Source: Ailanthus altissimus (lineage: Eukaryota; Streptophyta; Magnoliopsida; Sapindales; Simaroubaceae). Taken from it: a stretch of 64,000 bases of DNA. The notes beneath the pieces were generated by a model. That model was given only the letters and a program-made list of their open reading frames with translations. It was not told the origin of the DNA and searched no databases. Position 1 is the stretch's first letter, and every line of letters starts with the position of its first letter. Of this stretch, positions 45,661 through 56,990 are shown in pieces. The stretch is from NCBI GenBank assembly GCA_946807835.1, contig OX327693.1, forward strand, positions 8,015,501 to 8,079,500. The letters run 5' to 3'. Made by a program: the position numbers and the translations under genes.

Positions 45661-47954
45661 TGTTGGGGTCGGTGCTTACGTGCCATCCTTGAATGTACAT
45701 ATATTTGTGTATTTATATAAGTGTACAGTCTCATTAAATCACTAATACCCATTAATATGGTACTATGCAATATAACCTTACAGACATTGTATGATCTGAA
45801 AGAGTTCATATCAGATCTAAAGGAATTTAGACAAGAGTTTATAGTTAGCCACGCTGAGAGATATAAATACTAAATGTTAGTATAGCTATGTGTTAACTGG
45901 TTATAGTACTCAGTAAATCCAAGAGTTGGAATCTTATCTATAATAATACATAGACCTAAGAATATACTAGTAACTGCATAGTGGCAAAAGTTATAATTGG
46001 GTGCCAAAAAATGCTAGTTGCGTAAGTATATTTTCAAATAATTGTCCCTGATCTATTTCTACCGATGCGGGTTTATCGGTGGATACCTTTATATATAGAT
46101 CAACATATGTCGTACTTATAGGGTATAGATGGTTGTTTCTAGTCGACTATGAGCTTGGAGCTCGTATTGACATATGGTATCCAGTTATGACTAGATATGA
46201 GACAAACCCACGAGAGCCTCCGATAGACACCCTATATAAGCCGTCAATAGAGGGTTTTTTCGAGTTGAGTAGTATACGTGGATGTTTGACCTAAGTGTCA
46301 CGGTAGGCTTGTAAGTGATCCACTATACTTTGGTTCCACGCATGTCACAGACCTTTCATAGTGTGATTGTCATTGGGTGTCATTGGGTATAGTCCGATAC
46401 TTATGGAGTTCGGTGTGTACAGATATGGGATCTGTCAACTCACATAGGGAGTTAGATATCCAGATGCTTCGAGACTATATCTCGAAAAGTCTTGTGGTCA
46501 CAAGCATTAATTCTGGGAAAGAGTTCCGTCAGGGTAGAACAATATGGCAAAGGAGTTTACACATATTGTTTAGAGATACAAGTATGGAGATAAGACATAG
46601 ATGAGCACAAGAGAATTTGACAGTGATAATATATATCCCCGCACATCTAGGATATCATGACGGAAGTACTATACGTATACGTTGTAACCTAAGCTTGTAT
46701 GGTTCAACGTGCTGATTTGTAATATCCGTGATGTGTGTATGGCGCATTACTCACAGACTCACGGAATAGTTTTATTTGACGAATCAGACGTGGACCTAGG
46801 GAATCCCGCAATATAGAGTGTACTCATTCTGCACTGGGGCAACTTGCCAAATTAAATTGTTTAATCTAGCAATATTCAGCACTACCATAGAAATACATGC
46901 GTATTTGTATTTAAGTATTAAATATAACAATTAGTCAATAATTGTTATTTACTAATTGTATAATGACATGTGAAGTATTGTGGACCCTTGATTAAGCTTA
47001 CCCAAAAGTAGAATTTGGTAGGATCCACTAGGGGATAAATTTGGTAACTATTTATGCGAGGCAAAATAGTCATTTCACACAATACGTGCGTGTTTGTATT
47101 TAAGTGTTAAATACAATAATTAGTCAATAATTGTTATTTACTAATTATATAATGACACATGGTACATTATGGACCATCGGTTGAGCTTACCCAAGTGTGA
47201 GATTTGATGAGACCCACTAAAAGTAGACTTGATAACTATTTATGCGAGACAAAGTGATCATTTTACACAATGATTATTTAATTATTAAATAATCGTTAAT
47301 CTCATTATTATATTATATTATTATATTATATATAATAATGTTTTATATGGGTGCCAAATAGTTGGCACCCATTATTAATATTTATTATTATTATTATATT
47401 ATATTAGATATATAAGTGAAAGTGTGTGAAACTGAACAAGTAAAAAAGTGTGTATTTTGTATTTGATACGGGAAATGGAGAAGCAAATAAAATAGGTGCC
47501 GAGAAAGAAGAAAAGAAAAAGAAGAAATAAAAGAGGAAAATATAAAATTATTTTTTTTATAATGTCAAATGAAGTAATTGTGAATCAATTCAATCTCTAT
47601 TTATTATTCTTTTAGAGAAAAGAAAACAAATACATTACTAGTTATTTTGGGGATTAAGAGTTAATCTCGTGCTGGATATAGGGCTGTTGTTCTAGCTCAC
47701 CAAATCCAACGTGTTTGTGACTAGAACTGTCCATGAGTTGATCTCCATGCGGACTCTGAGGAAATACATATATAACATTACACGTTCAGGTGAGTTCTCA
47801 ACACCACTAATATATTAATGTGATTAATATATTTATTTATTGTGTTTATTGCATGTTTAAAAGCTTCTGCCGCGTATAATATGTATATGATACGTATTTT
47901 AGACAATAGGCACAATTGCACATGCATATATCCACATATATTAGATCTCCAACA
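45661..47954 (+). repeat. 3' LTR of element E
   Basis: 2294 bp, starting TGTTGGGGTCGGTGCTTACG and ending GATCTCCAACA. It is 238 bp longer than the 5' LTR, mostly because of the 189-bp tandem duplication at 46892-47269. The frames at 46079-46294 and 46377-46604 have no counterpart of equal length in the other LTR and are taken as chance. Confidence 0.93.
46892..47269 (+). repeat. 189-bp imperfect tandem duplication
   Basis: Units start AATACATGCGTATTTGTATT (46892) and AATACGTGCGTGTTTGTATT (47081) and run through GGTGGACCC-like and TAACTATTTATGCGAG segments. The 5' LTR has only one copy. The two units are clearly diverged, so this duplication is older than the 118-bp one, or predates insertion and was lost in the partner. 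Confidence 0.85.
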
Positions 47955-47959
47955 TAAAA

Positions 47960-49499
47960 TATCAAAACAAGCCTAACTTCAAATAAAACATGAATTTCTA
48001 CACAAAAAACCAAGCCAATTTAGGTATTTAGATTAAGTAAGCAACTCGCAATCCATCGATCCTAAAAATGGGTAATGTAAGGTTTATTGATGCGAAACGG
48101 ATTAAAATTACTATTTTACTTGAATTTGAATTAATTTAAAATATTATTTTATATGGAGAAGAATTTCTCATGAAGTAAATAAATCATACTTAAACTATTC
48201 TCCTCGAGTGGTGCATTATAGATTATATGAGAACTTGATCTCTAATTAACACTAAATAGTCACATTTTGCATGTTCTAAGTATAATTTGAATATGATTTG
48301 GGAACTTGCATAGTAATTAGATTAGATTATTTAACCTTTGGGATCATTAATCAATCAGTCATCAAAGCACATAAAGAGTATATAAAAAGCATCTAAAGCA
48401 TAACATTTTGTTTGTTATTGAAGCACTCTATATATCGAGTACTTATTTTCTCATAAGAATACTAGCTTGAGTGTCAGAATGTCTTTTTTTATAAAAAGAC
48501 CATACGCACCAAGTAAATTCACGGAGTATCTGAGGCAAGAAGAATAATTCGAGAAGTTCCAAATTTTAGAGCATTCAATATTTATATAACTTAACTTCAT
48601 ATATATGAAATTAACTTTATTTTATTTACTACTTTATAATGCCTTTCACTTTATTTTATTTACCACTTTATAATGTCAAGTCATGTATGGTTACAATGAA
48701 ATAATAAATTATAACAAGAAATATATTAATATATGAAAATATTAACTTTTACATTTGGTGTTGAGAGACAAACCAATTAAGTATCCAAATCATCTAAAAT
48801 TCTAGTGTCATTTTCTGTCTTAGAGACAACTCAATTAAAATAAATATGGTAATAAAGAAATAATATGTTACAATAAGAAATATGATTATTAAAAGATTGT
48901 CATCACGCACCATATGTGTTCAACTTGTTGGCATAAAATTTGTTGTATTGTAACATCTTAAAAGAGAAATAAATTCTACTATATTATTTGATCTCGCTTT
49001 TAATCCCACCTAATTTGTTTTGGTTCTTATGAATTGCTGAATTTAGACATCCATATATAATAACAAAAAAATTTATGTAATTGCTTAATGCAATAGTTGA
49101 TATTATTGAATGTGAAGTTTTTCTGCACCTGAAATTTATGCTTCCTATAAAATAAACAAATATAGTAAATAATTAAAATTAAAAAATGTATATTAATTAA
49201 TTAAAAATTAAACAAACTAAAACAATTGTACATATTAATATTAAATACAAATAAATTATTTCAATAAGATTATATACTAATTAATTTTCTATAACATTTA
49301 ATTAAAAAATAGTTTAAACACTAATTAAATTGTAAATTAATTTAATCACTAATTTATTTTTAAAAAATTTAATTAAATTAAGTTATGTATAGGGCACCCA
49401 GTAGGTGTCCCGCGCTGTGCTCATGTGACTCGTTTTGTGCAAGTATTACGCATGTCATGTGAAACATCTTAGCAAAACATGTTGCGTAGGTGGATGGTG
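47960..49499. other. AT-rich spacer
   Basis: No gene is recognised. The last 120 bases before the retroposon (about 49390-49499) are less AT-rich (CCCAGTAGGTGTCCCGCGCTG) but carry no reading frame of note. Confidence 0.5.
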
Positions 49500-49692
49500 C
49501 ATTCGATTTTACTATTTTTTTTTTTTGAGTGGAATCATATCATTTCATTAATATCGTTAAGATATTACATCAAGATCCTTTAATATACATATTAAAGGAA
49601 TAACAGAGAAATATAAATACATTTCGAGAGCATCTGATTCAAGCCTCTTACAAAGAAGAAGGTCGTCATACCCATAGTGGGTAAGGACAAGA

Positions 49693-49835
49693 CTCTTTCA
49701 AAAGAAAGAGAGACCGACCTTTCCGAAGAAAGGGATAACCGACCTTTCCGAAGAAAGGAAAATACAGACCTTTCCGAAGAAAGGGAAATTCAGACCTTTC
49801 CGAAGAAAGAGAAATTCAGATCCCTTAAAAAGGGA
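49693..49835 (-). repeat. array of six hairpins, four with UUCG loops
   Basis: In the retroposon RNA sense (- strand) the unit CCTTTC-TTCG-GAAAGG recurs every 25-26 bases at 49718-49733, 49743-49758, 49769-49784 and, with one outer mismatch, 49795-49810. Flanking units keep the hairpin but change its sequence: CTCTTTC-TTTT-GAAAGAG (49693-49710) and TCCCTT-TTT-AAGGGA (49821-49835). Each would fold in RNA; C(UUCG)G is an exceptionally stable tetraloop. Confidence 0.85.
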
Positions 49836-49889
49836 GAGAAACTTATTACATAAAACTACAAGCGAACGCGTATAAAAACCAATCAAACA

Positions 49890-49965
49890 AACAACCGGCA
49901 CATATTCCGGTACCACAATCAACAACAACAAATAAACAACCGGCACATATTTAGGTACCACAAAA
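49890..49965 (-). repeat. 45-bp direct duplication in the retroposon
   Basis: ACAACCGGCACATATT followed by GGTACCACAA occurs twice, its core starting at 49895 and 49940. The separating spacer is rich in AAC. It lies just upstream (in RNA sense) of the hairpin array. Confidence 0.8.
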
Positions 49966-50575
49966 ATTCCTGAACGGAGTACCGTCGGACGGGAGCATAG
50001 CCGTCGTAGGACAGACAGAGCACGGCCGAAAATGGGCGAAAAAAGGCAGGAAAGCACGCCAATTTCCGGACTAGATCCATCGTGACCCGGGGAGGCGCGG
50101 TGCGGGCTCGGCAGAGGCACACTAACTCGTTCAGGCGAGGCACAGGCTGCAGGAGCACCGCAGCTCGAAGCAGTGGTAGGGTGTCTGACGGTGGACGGCG
50201 TGGAGGATGATCGGAGAGATGGCCGAAAATGAAAAGAAAGTGGCACACGGTTGAGTCCGGCTAGGGCAGAGCAGGGGCGTTGTCATCGGGGGCCTAGGAG
50301 GGGCGGCGCGTGTCGCACAAACTCCGTCCAAAATGAAACCCGTATGAGCACTGCCAGGAAAACTGCCGGAGAAACGACCGGTGATTGCTTGAGAAGCTCG
50401 ACGGTGTTGAGGAGGTTCAGCGACAGCCAAGGGATCACGGACCCACTCAAGAGCTCGCCGGCCGAAAACCTCACCTACACCGGAAACAGAAAAAACGGTA
50501 ACATCGCACAAAAACAGAAGTAAAAGGAGGGGAAGAGAGAGCATGATAGAAAACAAAAAGGAAAAGAGGAAGCCT

Positions 50576-50604
50576 CCGGAGAGAGGCCGTCGGCCTCTCT
50601 CCGG
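50576..50604 (-). other. perfect 13-bp stem-loop near retroposon 5' end
   Basis: CCGGAGAGAGGCC and GGCCTCTCTCCGG are perfect inverted copies separated by three bases (50589-50591). In the retroposon RNA this would be a very stable hairpin about 80 nucleotides from the 5' end. Confidence 0.85.
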
Positions 50605-50700
50605 GGGTTTAGCTGCCGCAGCTCTTGATTCTTTTGTTTAGAGAGTTTTGAGAGCTAGGGTTTTTTTCGTTCTTGTTTTGTTCCATTCGATTTTACTATT

Positions 50701-53700
50701 AAAAGGACATTGTTGGTTAAATTTTCACCATTGTTTTTAAAATTTAATATATTTTTCAGCACAATCTACCTATATTTCACATATTTCACTAATTTTTATT
50801 CATTTTTTACATAAATTACTATTTTCATCTAAAGTTAAAAAAAACTTACCTATCAACCATTTTTTAAATTTAAAATGAGTAATTAAATAAGTACTGCTCT
50901 ATATAATAATGACATTTTTGACATCTCCGATCTACACGAAATTTATTTGAGAGAGTTTTGTAAAGAAAAAGTGTGTTCCTCTAGTGTATATTTTATTTTT
51001 TTAAATGGAGAGAGAAAATAAAATTTTGAAGCATAATCATCCAATTTTGATTTTCTTCAACTACAACTGATTAATTTTTACACGTAAGATTAAAAAAGAA
51101 AAAAGCCAAAAATAATTGGACCATTTATAAAAAAAATGTCCCATTAAAATTAGACTATATCTAGGACACTTATTCTTGTATGGAGACTAGGTTAATTTTC
51201 TCATAGAGGGAGGACGGTTAGCGGTCGTCTTGAAAACGTGTGTCCTTCCCAGTTTACTTTCGGTGACCTGACCGCTCCATTGTCATTGGAATTTGGTAGT
51301 AATTGGTAACATTTACACTTTACTTTCCCACCTCATATGACAAAAGTAAAACTTACCAGCAACTAGTTTCTTATTGATACACAAACCTCCTTAAGCTTGC
51401 TGCTTGCCAAAGACCCAAAAATAAAAACCAACTTCCATTCACATTTGGTAATTCAACAAAATTTACTTTTGTGATATACGAGGAGGAAAATTGAAGGCCC
51501 ACCGAAAGTAATGAAAAGGACACGTGTTTTAAAGAGAAAGAAGTGACGACTAAGCATGCGGCGACTAAGCAACTCTTTATCATTTAATTTGTTGACATAT
51601 TACGACTAACTCCGAATCCTAAGTTAATGTCAATTTGAAAAGAAAAATAGTGATAATAATAATAACAATTTGAAAACCCATTTCAAAAAAAAATAAAAAT
51701 TAACTATTTGAATCATTTATTACTTTCTTTTATGAGAAAATATTCTCGTTACATATCAAATGAGCGTATGCCAATCACTTTTAGCTTGAGTGATTGGTGA
51801 TAATCTCCCTCTTATATTTGAGTTGACTGCTTTTTATTTGGAAAATAAGTTCTTTTCAAATTTCTTTAGTGCTAAATATAGGTAAAATAATTATTCTGAT
51901 ATTCGAAAACCTTATGATAACATTAAATAAAAATATACGAAAGAAATCAGCACTTGTTCAATGATGTAGTCATATTGTAGTTATGTACCGAAAAGCTTAA
52001 TGGCCTTCTAATAGTACACGTAGTACATGCAATCCAAGTCATCATCCACGTTAATTTGGCAAGCATAGAAAGCTTTATTGACCTCGTATTTGTGTAAGTT
52101 TACCTCAAGTCATCATTTTATGCATAAGCTTTCCAAACAAAAAAAGGCTAATTAACATGCTATTTCTATTAAGTGTCCCTCAAATCATCATTTTGTCAAC
52201 TTTTCAAATTGCTTTTCTAAGATATGGCAGATAAACTAAAAATATATGTATATTTAAGAGAAAAATAGATGGCCGGTATTTTTTTTAAAAAAAAAAAGAC
52301 ATGGCCCGGTTATTTTTGGTTGCAATCACCAACGAAGTGAGAAACATCCAAAGCCATGTAAACTTTTCTTTTGAAAGAGAGCGATGTAAACTTTCGGCAA
52401 GTACAAAACTAGAAAATCATCACAATATACAAATTTTGTCACAAAAATAATTATGTAAATCTTTTATCGAATATAAATTTATTGTTGCTGATCATGATTT
52501 TAGGCTCTTAGTCAAATTTGTAGTTCTAGGTTAAAATTTAAGTACATTTAGGTTTTGATATTGTAGTAAGAAAAAGGGCCGTGGTCCATACACAAACATA
52601 TATAATATAAATTTACAAAAGACGAATAAAAACTTCCTGCAATGTTTAAGAAATTTAAGGTTGCTACCTTCAATTTGTTACTTTTTCTCGTTTGTATGTC
52701 AAAGTCGCTTCTTGTCGGTCAAAAGAATGTGGCAAATTGCGAAATATTTTATTAGTCAAAACAAAACTTGTGGCTAAGAATTCAATACGGGTTCATTGTT
52801 GAAAACACGTGTCCCAATTTAATTAAATAGGAGATCTATCTTTACTTTATTACTAAACAAAATAATTTTAATTAACACGCTAGTTGGTTAGGTTTCCAAA
52901 ATTTCTTTCTTTAGAAGGTTTTGAAAGACTTGGGTTTGACTTACATTTTTACTGTGGATGAATAGACTTACTTTATAAACTATCACTAGTTTTATCTCCT
53001 ACTCCACTAGGTTTTTGAGTTATTATATTACTAACATTCTCTAACAACAGCACCCAAATATTTATTCTAACGATAAAGATTGTACACCTCCGATCTTAAA
53101 CTCTGGCAAAAATTTAAAATTTTTGTTCACCCAGTTGTTAAAGACAGTTATTAATTATTGGAATTGAAAGTTATTGTAATTAGTTATTGTTATAATTAAT
53201 TATTAGTTATTGACATTAAAAGTTCTTGTAATTTTTTGTAATTAATTATTGGTTGTTGGCAATAAAAATTATTGTAAATTTTTGAAAAATTATAGACATT
53301 AACAATTATTATAATTCGTTGAAATTTGAAAATTATAATATAATACTTGTAAAAAAAAATTCTCTAACAACATAAATAGACCTTGAGAGTGATTGATATT
53401 ACGTTGTGTTTGTATATGATACGAGATCCGGCGTGTACAAGACATCAAATATATTATGATATCATGATAAAACCTACCAATTTACTGAATTGCAGAATCT
53501 AGTGTAATTCTAAGAAAGAGTGTTCAACTTTTCATGAAATAAAAAGAGAAAACCATTATTATTTTTTTCATATATATTATTTTTTCTTTTTTCAGTTTAT
53601 TTAAAACTACTCGTTACTATTTTTTAAAAGGTAATTAATTACTTATTTTACTATTTTCTTCTTAAAAATTCTTAAAAAATAGGTAATGAATGGTTTAAAA

Positions 53701-54284
53701 AAAATTCAAAAGAAAAAAAGATATATATTTTAAAAACAATTTATAGGAGTAATGGTAGTTTTTCAAAAAATTACGTCAGCCTATAACAATAGCTAAAAAT
53801 GTATTTCCAGGGAGTTACAATAGTTTTTATGGAATAATACAATAAATGCATAGCACTTCTTATACTTATTGTCAATCTATTTAAAAATGTGTTTATATCA
53901 TAATTTTACTAATTTTACACTTATCATGTATTTTTATTTATTATTATTAGAGTGCTTTTAATTCATCAAACATTTTTTAAATTTTTATCATAATTATATT
54001 TTATATTTATAAAAAAAATAAAAATACTAATCTTATCAATTGCAACTAACGCCGCCATTGGTTTTATTATTAGTGATTAACTTCAAATATGTATCATAAC
54101 TTAATAATACTAAATGTATAAATTCTTTATACAAATTTTTTAAATATAAATTAACGTGAGATGCAAGCATTGATCCATATAATTTATTTTAAATTATTTC
54201 ATTAATTTCATGTTTTACTAAATGAAGATAATGATGTAACGATATGATAGTGAACGCATGTCCATGTAAGACTTTCCAATCCCT
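50701..54284. other. AT-rich non-coding DNA
   Basis: I see no gene. The 51180-51590 part is somewhat less AT-rich; the 70-residue antisense frame at 51371-51583 shows no domain. Near 53150-53340 there are several repeats of a TTATTG-TAATT-ATTATTGGTTATTG type, a degenerate low-complexity array. Confidence 0.5.
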
Positions 54285-54350
54285 TTCTACTTTGATACAC
54301 CAAATCGCCCAAATTGATATGGTTGACCTAGTGGAGGCTTTCGTTGAACT
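54285..54350 (+). repeat. repeated NAC-flank segment, copy C (5' piece)
   Basis: CCTTTCTACTTTGATACACCAAATC followed by GGTTGACCT-GTGGAGGCTTT resembles the start of copies A (9165) and B (15655). Only this core is kept. It lies 7.6 kb upstream of the intact NAC gene. Confidence 0.6.
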
Positions 54351-55939
54351 TACTTAGAATAACATAAATTTGAATAATATTATATTTTTTAAACTGTATT
54401 CTAAATTTTTTTCATTTTAAATTATGTGTTAAATAACAATTAAATGGTAAAAATAGTAAATAGATAATTTTAAAGTTTATATTATTTTATTTCAATAATT
54501 ACTAATACAACATTTAAGATAAAAAAATTCAAAATACTATTTAAAAAATATAATATTAATATATAAATATGCACTATAAAATTAAGTTTGCATCTCATTC
54601 TCTCTTCACTGAAGAATCTTTTTAGTTTAGTCGAAATTCATGCATCGGTTGACTAAGAAGGTAAGTTGGTTACTTTGGAAAAGTGGTTCTAATTTTTAAT
54701 TCAAATGCATTATCGATAAAAAAAAATTTAACTTTAAATTTTCTTTTTCTAATCTAAATGAATAATTATACTTTTTTTTCTTGCATCTGAATTAAAGTGT
54801 ATCTGTTTTTGTTTTCTCTTCAATAAAACATCTTAAAAACAATCTATCTTTATAAATATTATTGCAAATGAGAGATATTGTTCTAATAAGGTAAAAAGGA
54901 TGTTCATTATGGAACTAAAGATTTCTATCAATTTATAATTTTGTGCATTAAGTGAAAATTTAAAACAAACCACATAATGCACTTACTTAAATAACCTAAC
55001 GATAAAGAGTTTATAGTGTAATACTCCACTAAAGTGGAGATTCTAAGTTTGATTTCTCTATTTTTTATGTTTATATATATATTAAGGATTTAATAAATAA
55101 TTCAATAAAAATATAAAGATTAAAGTGGTAATTTTTTTAAAAAATATAAACAAATTAAAATGTTTTAATGACTAGTCATAAATTTTATTCGTATTTTAAA
55201 TGCAAATACAAGCAACTCCTCTATATTGGTAAAAAATAAGTTATACCAGTTCATGTTTCGTTTCCTACCGATGATCATGTGGTTGTAGGTAGGGGTAAGA
55301 TCAATAGCACCATTTATTTTATAAAAATTAATAACATGGTTTTTGTAAACTAGTAGATTAATATAAGTTTTGATGGCCCAAGATCACATATGTCAAAGTT
55401 ACATATTTGAGAGAGTAAATATATATATATATATATATATATTCTAATACCTTATATAAAATTTATCTCAATAAAATAAATAATTTATGCCACATGTTAA
55501 TAGAATAAGTGTCCTAATATTTTCTATAAAAAGTAAATTATTGTAAGGAAAATGCACACGTGCTTTGTGCTACTTTGATATAGGTACAAGATTAAACTAA
55601 TCTCAATTATTATTTTAATATGCACTAATTTTATATTTTTTTAAGAAAGTTTGACTCCAACCCTTCATTTAAATTATGTAATTGATACATTATTAACTCT
55701 CACACAGCAAATATAATCTTCATCAATGATCATTAAGAGTTTGATAACCTAACAATTCATACCATCGAGACACGAATGAAAACAATTGTTCATTTTTAAT
55801 TGATAATCAATGACTTCTAATGATTTTTTTTCCTTTTTGACACTGTTTCTGTTAGTGATTATGAAATTAAGTTTCTATCCAACCAAGGCCCCACCATTTT
55901 TATGATGTTGAAGAATATGGAGATTGGACAGACCAGTTC
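54351..55939. other. AT-rich spacer
   Basis: No gene is seen. It includes an (AT)n tract at 55419-55442. Confidence 0.5.
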
Positions 55940-56060
55940 AAGCACTTAAGATTACTTAATTTTGGTACCCGTCGTAGTCAGAGTATTGAGGTTGGAAACA
56001 ACCAAACAAAGGTAAAACACATTATTTCTTGTCATCACCTTTTTAAAGTTTAATAATGAC
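55940..56060 (+). repeat. repeated NAC-flank segment, copy C (3' piece)
   Basis: TTAATTTTGGTACCCGTCGT, GAGGTTGGAAACAACCAAAC and ATCACCTTTTTAAAGTTTAA match 16205-16345 in the same orientation and order. Together with 54285-54350 and the NAC gene it mirrors copy B plus the NAC exon-1 fragment. Confidence 0.75.
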
Positions 56061-56460
56061 ATACAAAGTTGACAAAATAATGTGTTGTGTGATAATGTTA
56101 TGCGATAATTAGTTCTTATACCTGGCCAATTTACTAATGAAGTGATTTATATTGGTTTCGTGCATTAATTAAAATATATAAAATTTATATTTTAATTAAT
56201 AAATAACATTATTATTTGAAGTTTATGAAGAGTACTTCAAAAATAAAAAGTTCAGACCAAAAGTTTCTATGCAATGAGGTAATTAATAGATTAAAAAGAA
56301 TTATGAGAATACATATGTGTATATATATATATATGTATATGTATGTATGTATGTATATATCCATGCATCCAATAGATCTAATGTACGAACACAAATTAAA
56401 ATAAGTAACTATATGAAAAATTGAGAAAAATAAGGTTACTAAGAAGAAGGAAGCATTTAA
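56061..56460. other. spacer with TA/TATG microsatellite
   Basis: No gene. A TATATATATATGTATATGTA-type tract followed by TATG repeats lies at about 56318-56357; both small frames there are artefacts of it. Confidence 0.6.
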
Positions 56461-56990
56461 GCATGCCTTTTAGGATTTAGGCCAAATCCATGAAAGCTTA
56501 AGATGGCCAAGCTCATGAAAAGGTCGATCTTCCTAATTCATTAAGATCTAAAATAATTGAACACTTTCTGCTAAAGTCTAGAGGGTATGTGTTCATGACC
56601 AAAGTAATACTAAGTCTGACGAAAGTTTCAACACTCCTTATTTCAAAGCTGAGTAGTCGTTAGTCTTCAAAAAGAAGAAACCCTCCTTATGATGAATGAG
56701 CATTCTACAAACTACAAACAAAGAGCTTCCTCTTTGTTTAATATGGTAAATGAGTCTTAATATATGGTTGAAGAGTCCCTTCTTACAAAGTTTAAGACCT
56801 GTAGTCAAAGGTTACTAGGGACTCTCATCACAAGGCTGAGAAGGGTCGAGCATCCTTTAAAATGGTCGATTACTCCTAATGAAGATGATCACTACTAACA
56901 TCTTGAAGACGACTCTAAAAAATTCAAAGATGAGTAGAATATGACACTTAAAAGTTCATATATAAATAAAATACACCATCAAAGAAATCC
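56461..56990 (+). repeat. LTR-like direct repeat, copy 1
   Basis: About 530 bases match 59107-59655 in the same orientation: AGGATTT-G-CC-AATCCA, CTTCC-AATTCATTAAG, AATGAGCATT, CTTACAAAGTTAAA-like text, GATGAGTAGAATAT and AAGTTCATA-ATAAATAAAATAC. Similarity stops near 56990. This looks like the U3 part of an LTR whose remainder is lost or rearranged. Confidence 0.65.

Larger units (their letters stand above)
39330..47954 (+). mobile_element. decayed Ty1/copia element E with long LTRs
   Basis: On the + strand: 5' LTR 39330-41385, primer-binding site 41390-41401, GC-rich leader, protease trace (about 43140-43280), GAG-pre-integrase trace (about 43415-43500), RT (about 44360-44690), RNase H (about 44900-45580), polypurine tract, 3' LTR 45661-47954. 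The PR-IN-RT-RH order identifies copia. Flanks TAAGA (39325-39329) and TAAAA (47955-47959) match at four of five bases. The 8.6-kb element is full length but decayed throughout. LTRs over 2 kb are long for copia. Confidence 0.9.
49517..50683 (-). mobile_element. GC-rich poly(A) retroposon with 17-bp target duplication
   Basis: CATTCGATTTTACTATT occurs at 49500-49516 and again at 50684-50700. Between the copies lies a 1167-bp insert that is far more GC-rich than its surroundings and ends, read on the - strand, in a run of at least ten A (T at 49517-49526). Long target duplication plus poly(A) is the mark of target-primed insertion by LINE machinery. The 5' side begins with an AAAAACCCTAGCTCTC leader. 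No RT or endonuclease is present and no - strand frame shows a known domain. It could be an internally deleted LINE, an RNA-type retroposon, or a retrocopy of a host transcript. Confidence 0.85.

Noticed and set aside
39325..47959. Element E target duplication claimed as perfect
   Set aside because: The flanks are TAAGA and TAAAA, four of five matching; stated as imperfect.
49698..50556. Overlapping - strand frames of 182, 109 and 141 residues in the GC-rich block, one starting MLSLPLLLLLFL like a signal peptide
   Set aside because: They overlap in different frames, as expected when GC-rich DNA has few stop codons. The hydrophobic start is a translated pyrimidine tract, no domain is recognised, and one frame runs straight through the hairpin array.
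56212..56404. Opposing frames around a TATA/TATG microsatellite
   Set aside because: Low-complexity Ile-Tyr runs from the repeat; no protein content.
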